DNA of 8,160 nt from Alphaproteobacteria bacterium (GTDB lineage: Bacteria; Pseudomonadota; Alphaproteobacteria; Sphingomonadales; Rhodothalassiaceae), in contig RFKS01000129.1 of the NCBI GenBank assembly GCA_003694205.1, positions 1-8,160 of the forward strand, written 5' to 3'. Below the pieces are notes generated by a model, which saw only the letters and a list, made by a program, of their open reading frames with translations, did not search any database and was not told the DNA's origin. Positions 6,369-8,160 of the stretch are shown here, one piece after another. Positions within the stretch are counted from its first letter, which is position 1; each line of letters begins with the position of its first letter. Both the position numbers and the translations under genes were made by a program.

Positions 6369-7337
6369 TCAGGCTTCGCCGTCCTCGCGCTTGAGCCCCT
6401 CGATCGCCGCCGCCACGATCTTCTTGATCTGTTTGGGCGACATGCCCGCCTTCTTGAGCAGCTTGCCGAGATAGGCGGGGCGTCCGGTATGGACCACCGC
6501 CTCGATGGCGGCGATATCGATTCCCGTGCGGTGGGCAAGCAGGCTTTCGAGAAGGCGGATGCCGCCGTTTCGTAGCACATCGACCAGCAGACGGTCGGTC
6601 AGCGCGCCGCGCTCCTCGAGCTGGCGGATATAGTCGGTGAGCGCGCAGCGGCTCGCCCCCTTGACCCAGCGCACGAGATTGGCGCCGGTGGCGGCCGAGA
6701 CCGCCCTCTCTGCGCTCTTCGCATCGATGCCATGGCGGGCGACCAGCTCGGCGCGGCAGGCCTCGGAGATATGGTCGAGCAGACGATGCGCGAGCGCGAG
6801 GCTGAGATCGGCGCGCTTCGCCAGGTGCTCCATCAGCGCCCGATTGCCCCCGAAGCGGGTGACCACGCGATCCCCGGCCTCACTCAGATCGGCACCGGGA
6901 TTGCGCACGAGGAAGGTGACCGAGCGCTCGCTCCCCACCTCGGCAATCGCGACGGCGACAATGCTCGGCACGACCGAGCGGCGGGCGATGGCGACCCGCG
7001 CATGCTCCTCGAGCTCGCGCGCAAGCCTGGCCAGATCCTCGGGCGAGAAAATCTCGGTATGCGACAGGAAGGGGCCGGAGACGTCCTCGACATCGCGTGC
7101 GATCCGTTCCGCCAGATCGCGCGGCAGGTCGCGCGCCCGGCGCAGTTCGAAGGCCAGAGTCTGCCGCACCGCGACGCTCATGTCGCGGGCCAGCGATTCG
7201 GCGACCTCGATGACCACGCGCCGCTCCTCGGGCGGATGCTCGTCGACAAGGAAGAGCCCCACCTTGCGTGCGAGCACGACCTTCTCGAGCTGCGCGTGGC
7301 GCGCCGACGGCAGCGATGTCAAATCCGAAAATTTCAT
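6369..7337 (-). CDS. DUF2336 protein of unknown function
   Basis: A 322-residue, almost wholly helical soluble protein with no signal peptide or membrane segment. It fits DUF2336, a family common in alphaproteobacteria with no established function. Recognisable parts are ESLARDMSVAVRQTLAFELR (47-66), LAERIARDVEDVSGPFLSHTEIFSPEDL (75-102, the family's most typical block), a second helical repeat with NRALMEHLAKRADLSLALAHRLLDHI (165-190), RQLEERGALTDRLLVDVLRNGG (238-259), and a Lys-rich end with KKAGMSPKQIKKIV (295-308). The helical pairs suggest a HEAT-like scaffold, which is inference. Met at 7337 is preferred because conserved sequence follows it at once; an in-frame ATG at 7415 would add 26 basic residues with no ribosome site. 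Neither start has a good Shine-Dalgarno sequence, so the start is uncertain. It lies 128 bp downstream of the hydrolase gene, same strand. Confidence 0.85.
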   Translation of the reverse strand: MKFSDLTSLPSARHAQLEKVVLARKVGLFLVDEHPPEERRVVIEVAESLARDMSVAVRQTLAFELRRARDLPRDLAERIARDVEDVSGPFLSHTEIFSPEDLARLARELEEHARVAIARRSVVPSIVAVAIAEVGSERSVTFLVRNPGADLSEAGDRVVTRFGGNRALMEHLAKRADLSLALAHRLLDHISEACRAELVARHGIDAKSAERAVSAATGANLVRWVKGASRCALTDYIRQLEERGALTDRLLVDVLRNGGIRLLESLLAHRTGIDIAAIEAVVHTGRPAYLGKLLKKAGMSPKQIKKIVAAAIEGLKREDGEA

Positions 7338-7417
7338 ACCCTGGCCGAATCGTCCGCAACGGATCCGCGGTGACCAGTTTAGGCGCACCGGCTTTAAGAC
7401 TGTTTTGAGGAACATGG

Positions 7418-7452
7418 TTGACGCGCGTTAAGGAGTGGCGGCCCGCGGCCGC
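7418..7452 (-). other. Hairpin and near-palindrome between hydrolase and DUF2336 genes
   Basis: The 128-bp gap 7338-7465 holds two structures. GCGGCC (7438-7443) pairs with GGCCGC (7447-7452) around 3 nt, starting 13 bp past the hydrolase stop; it lacks a T run on the minus strand, so it is a weak terminator candidate. TTGACGCGCGTTAA (7418-7431) is a palindrome with one mismatched pair and could be an operator for the DUF2336 gene. Both may be chance in GC-rich DNA. Confidence 0.25.
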
Positions 7453-7465
7453 GATCTCCGGCCTC

Positions 7466-8160
7466 TCACGTGCACATGGCGTCGCGGAACGCGCGCATGG
7501 CGGCGATATACCAGGGCCACCGCAGGCCCCGCGCGTGAAAGCCGACATGGCCGCCGCCGGATATCAAAAGCGCCCATGCCGGACCTCGGGCCGGCCACGG
7601 CGCGGCCTTGTAATCCGCTGCCGGAATCCAGGGATCGTCCTCTGCGTGCAGGGCAAGCGTCGGCCGACGCAGCGCGGACAGGGCCGGCATCACGCTCTGC
7701 GAGCGGTAATACTGATCGACATCGTGAAATCCGTGCGCCGGAACGACGACCCGGCTGTCGAAGTCGCGCAGGCTGCGGATCTCCTTTCCGGGGCCCCCTT
7801 CCGCCGCGAAGTGCTGCCGGCACAGCCAGGCGACGAGACGCCGTTCGTAGATGCGGTTTCGGGCCGCGCCGATCCGGCGCACGGCGCTTGCCAGATCGAG
7901 CGGCGCGGAAACGCTGATCACCGCGCGAAGAGGTTCCGGCACGGCGGACGATGCGGCGAGCCGGAGCGCGAGATGCCCACCCAGTGAAAAGCCGGTGGCG
8001 ATCACCTGTCGCCCGGGCCAGTCCCGTTCAATCCGCGTGAGCAAGGTCCGAAGATCGTCGACGAGGCCGGCATGATAGGGCCCGACGCTGCGGCCCTCGG
8101 GATCGGCACCGCGCAGATTGGCCCGGACGACGAGATGTCCATCCGCGAGCATGGCGCCCG
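7466..8160 (-). CDS. YheT-family alpha/beta hydrolase (N-terminus cut by window edge)
   Basis: An alpha/beta-fold serine hydrolase, cytoplasmic and of unknown substrate. The frame is open to the right edge, so the N-terminal part with the first strands is missing. An ATG at 8152 lies inside the fold and is not the true start. Numbering from that Met, residues 5-15 read GHLVVRANLRG, the region after the second helix in YheT-like (UPF0017) proteins, followed by a YHAGLVDDLR segment (26-35). The nucleophile elbow is GFSLGG with Ser56, the acid is in HAEDDPWIP (169-177, Asp172 or Asp173), and the catalytic His is in GGGHVGFH (199-206, His202). The triad is thus complete. Family assignment rests on the NLRG block and the DDP and GGHVGF motifs. 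It is followed on the same strand by the DUF2336 gene after 128 bp, which may or may not be one transcript. Confidence 0.88.
   Translation of the reverse strand, partial: GAMLADGHLVVRANLRGADPEGRSVGPYHAGLVDDLRTLLTRIERDWPGRQVIATGFSLGGHLALRLAASSAVPEPLRAVISVSAPLDLASAVRRIGAARNRIYERRLVAWLCRQHFAAEGGPGKEIRSLRDFDSRVVVPAHGFHDVDQYYRSQSVMPALSALRRPTLALHAEDDPWIPAADYKAAPWPARGPAWALLISGGGHVGFHARGLRWPWYIAAMRAFRDAMCT

Noticed and set aside
1..8160. Defence island, CRISPR array, prophage or insertion sequence
   Set aside because: I looked for repeats with regular spacers, transposase or integrase motifs, tRNA-like folds and compositional breaks, and saw none. All recognisable genes are ordinary chromosomal ones.

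Overview
The window reads as ordinary, GC-rich chromosome of an alphaproteobacterium. The signs are a 41-residue L36 of the alphaproteobacterial kind ([11 protein letters not shown]...[12 protein letters not shown]), an ArgH whose N-terminus resembles rhizobial (Hyphomicrobiales-type) enzymes, a DUF2336 protein, and a tlpA gene divergent from argH. Order-level placement is tentative. I see no tRNA, rRNA, insertion sequence, CRISPR array, prophage gene or compositional island.

Layout. (1) 1-582, minus strand: 5' part of argH (argininosuccinate lyase), running off the left edge. (2) 603-1220, plus: tlpA-type membrane-anchored thioredoxin, starting 20 bp from the argH start. (3) 1374-1769, plus: small exported DUF4168 protein. 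(4) Minus-strand run read right to left: rpmJ (3872-3997), a YihX-like HAD phosphatase (3256-3918) whose only possible start lies inside rpmJ, and trkH (1780-3231). A good sigma70-type promoter (4077-4105) precedes rpmJ, with a perfect 7-4-7 inverted repeat upstream of it. (5) 3998-4572: the only long non-coding stretch, holding that promoter, the inverted repeat and a few hairpins. (6) Plus strand: a probable DUF4136-type lipoprotein (4573-5166), then a cytosolic-carboxypeptidase-like M14 enzyme (5232-6362). (7) Minus strand: a DUF2336 protein (6369-7337), preceded by the 3' part of a YheT-family alpha/beta hydrolase (7466-8160) that runs off the right edge.

How the genes work together: only the rpmJ-HAD-trkH run (overlap and 24-bp gap) and perhaps the lipoprotein-carboxypeptidase pair (65-bp gap) look co-transcribed. 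The products belong to unrelated processes: arginine synthesis, periplasmic thiol chemistry, translation, potassium uptake and peptidase activity. I do not find a new defence, mobile or biosynthetic system. The items most worth a second look are the rpmJ/HAD gene overlap, the palindrome above the rpmJ promoter, the argH/tlpA divergent junction that may be leaderless, and the bacterial homologue of a eukaryotic tubulin-tail deglutamylase family.
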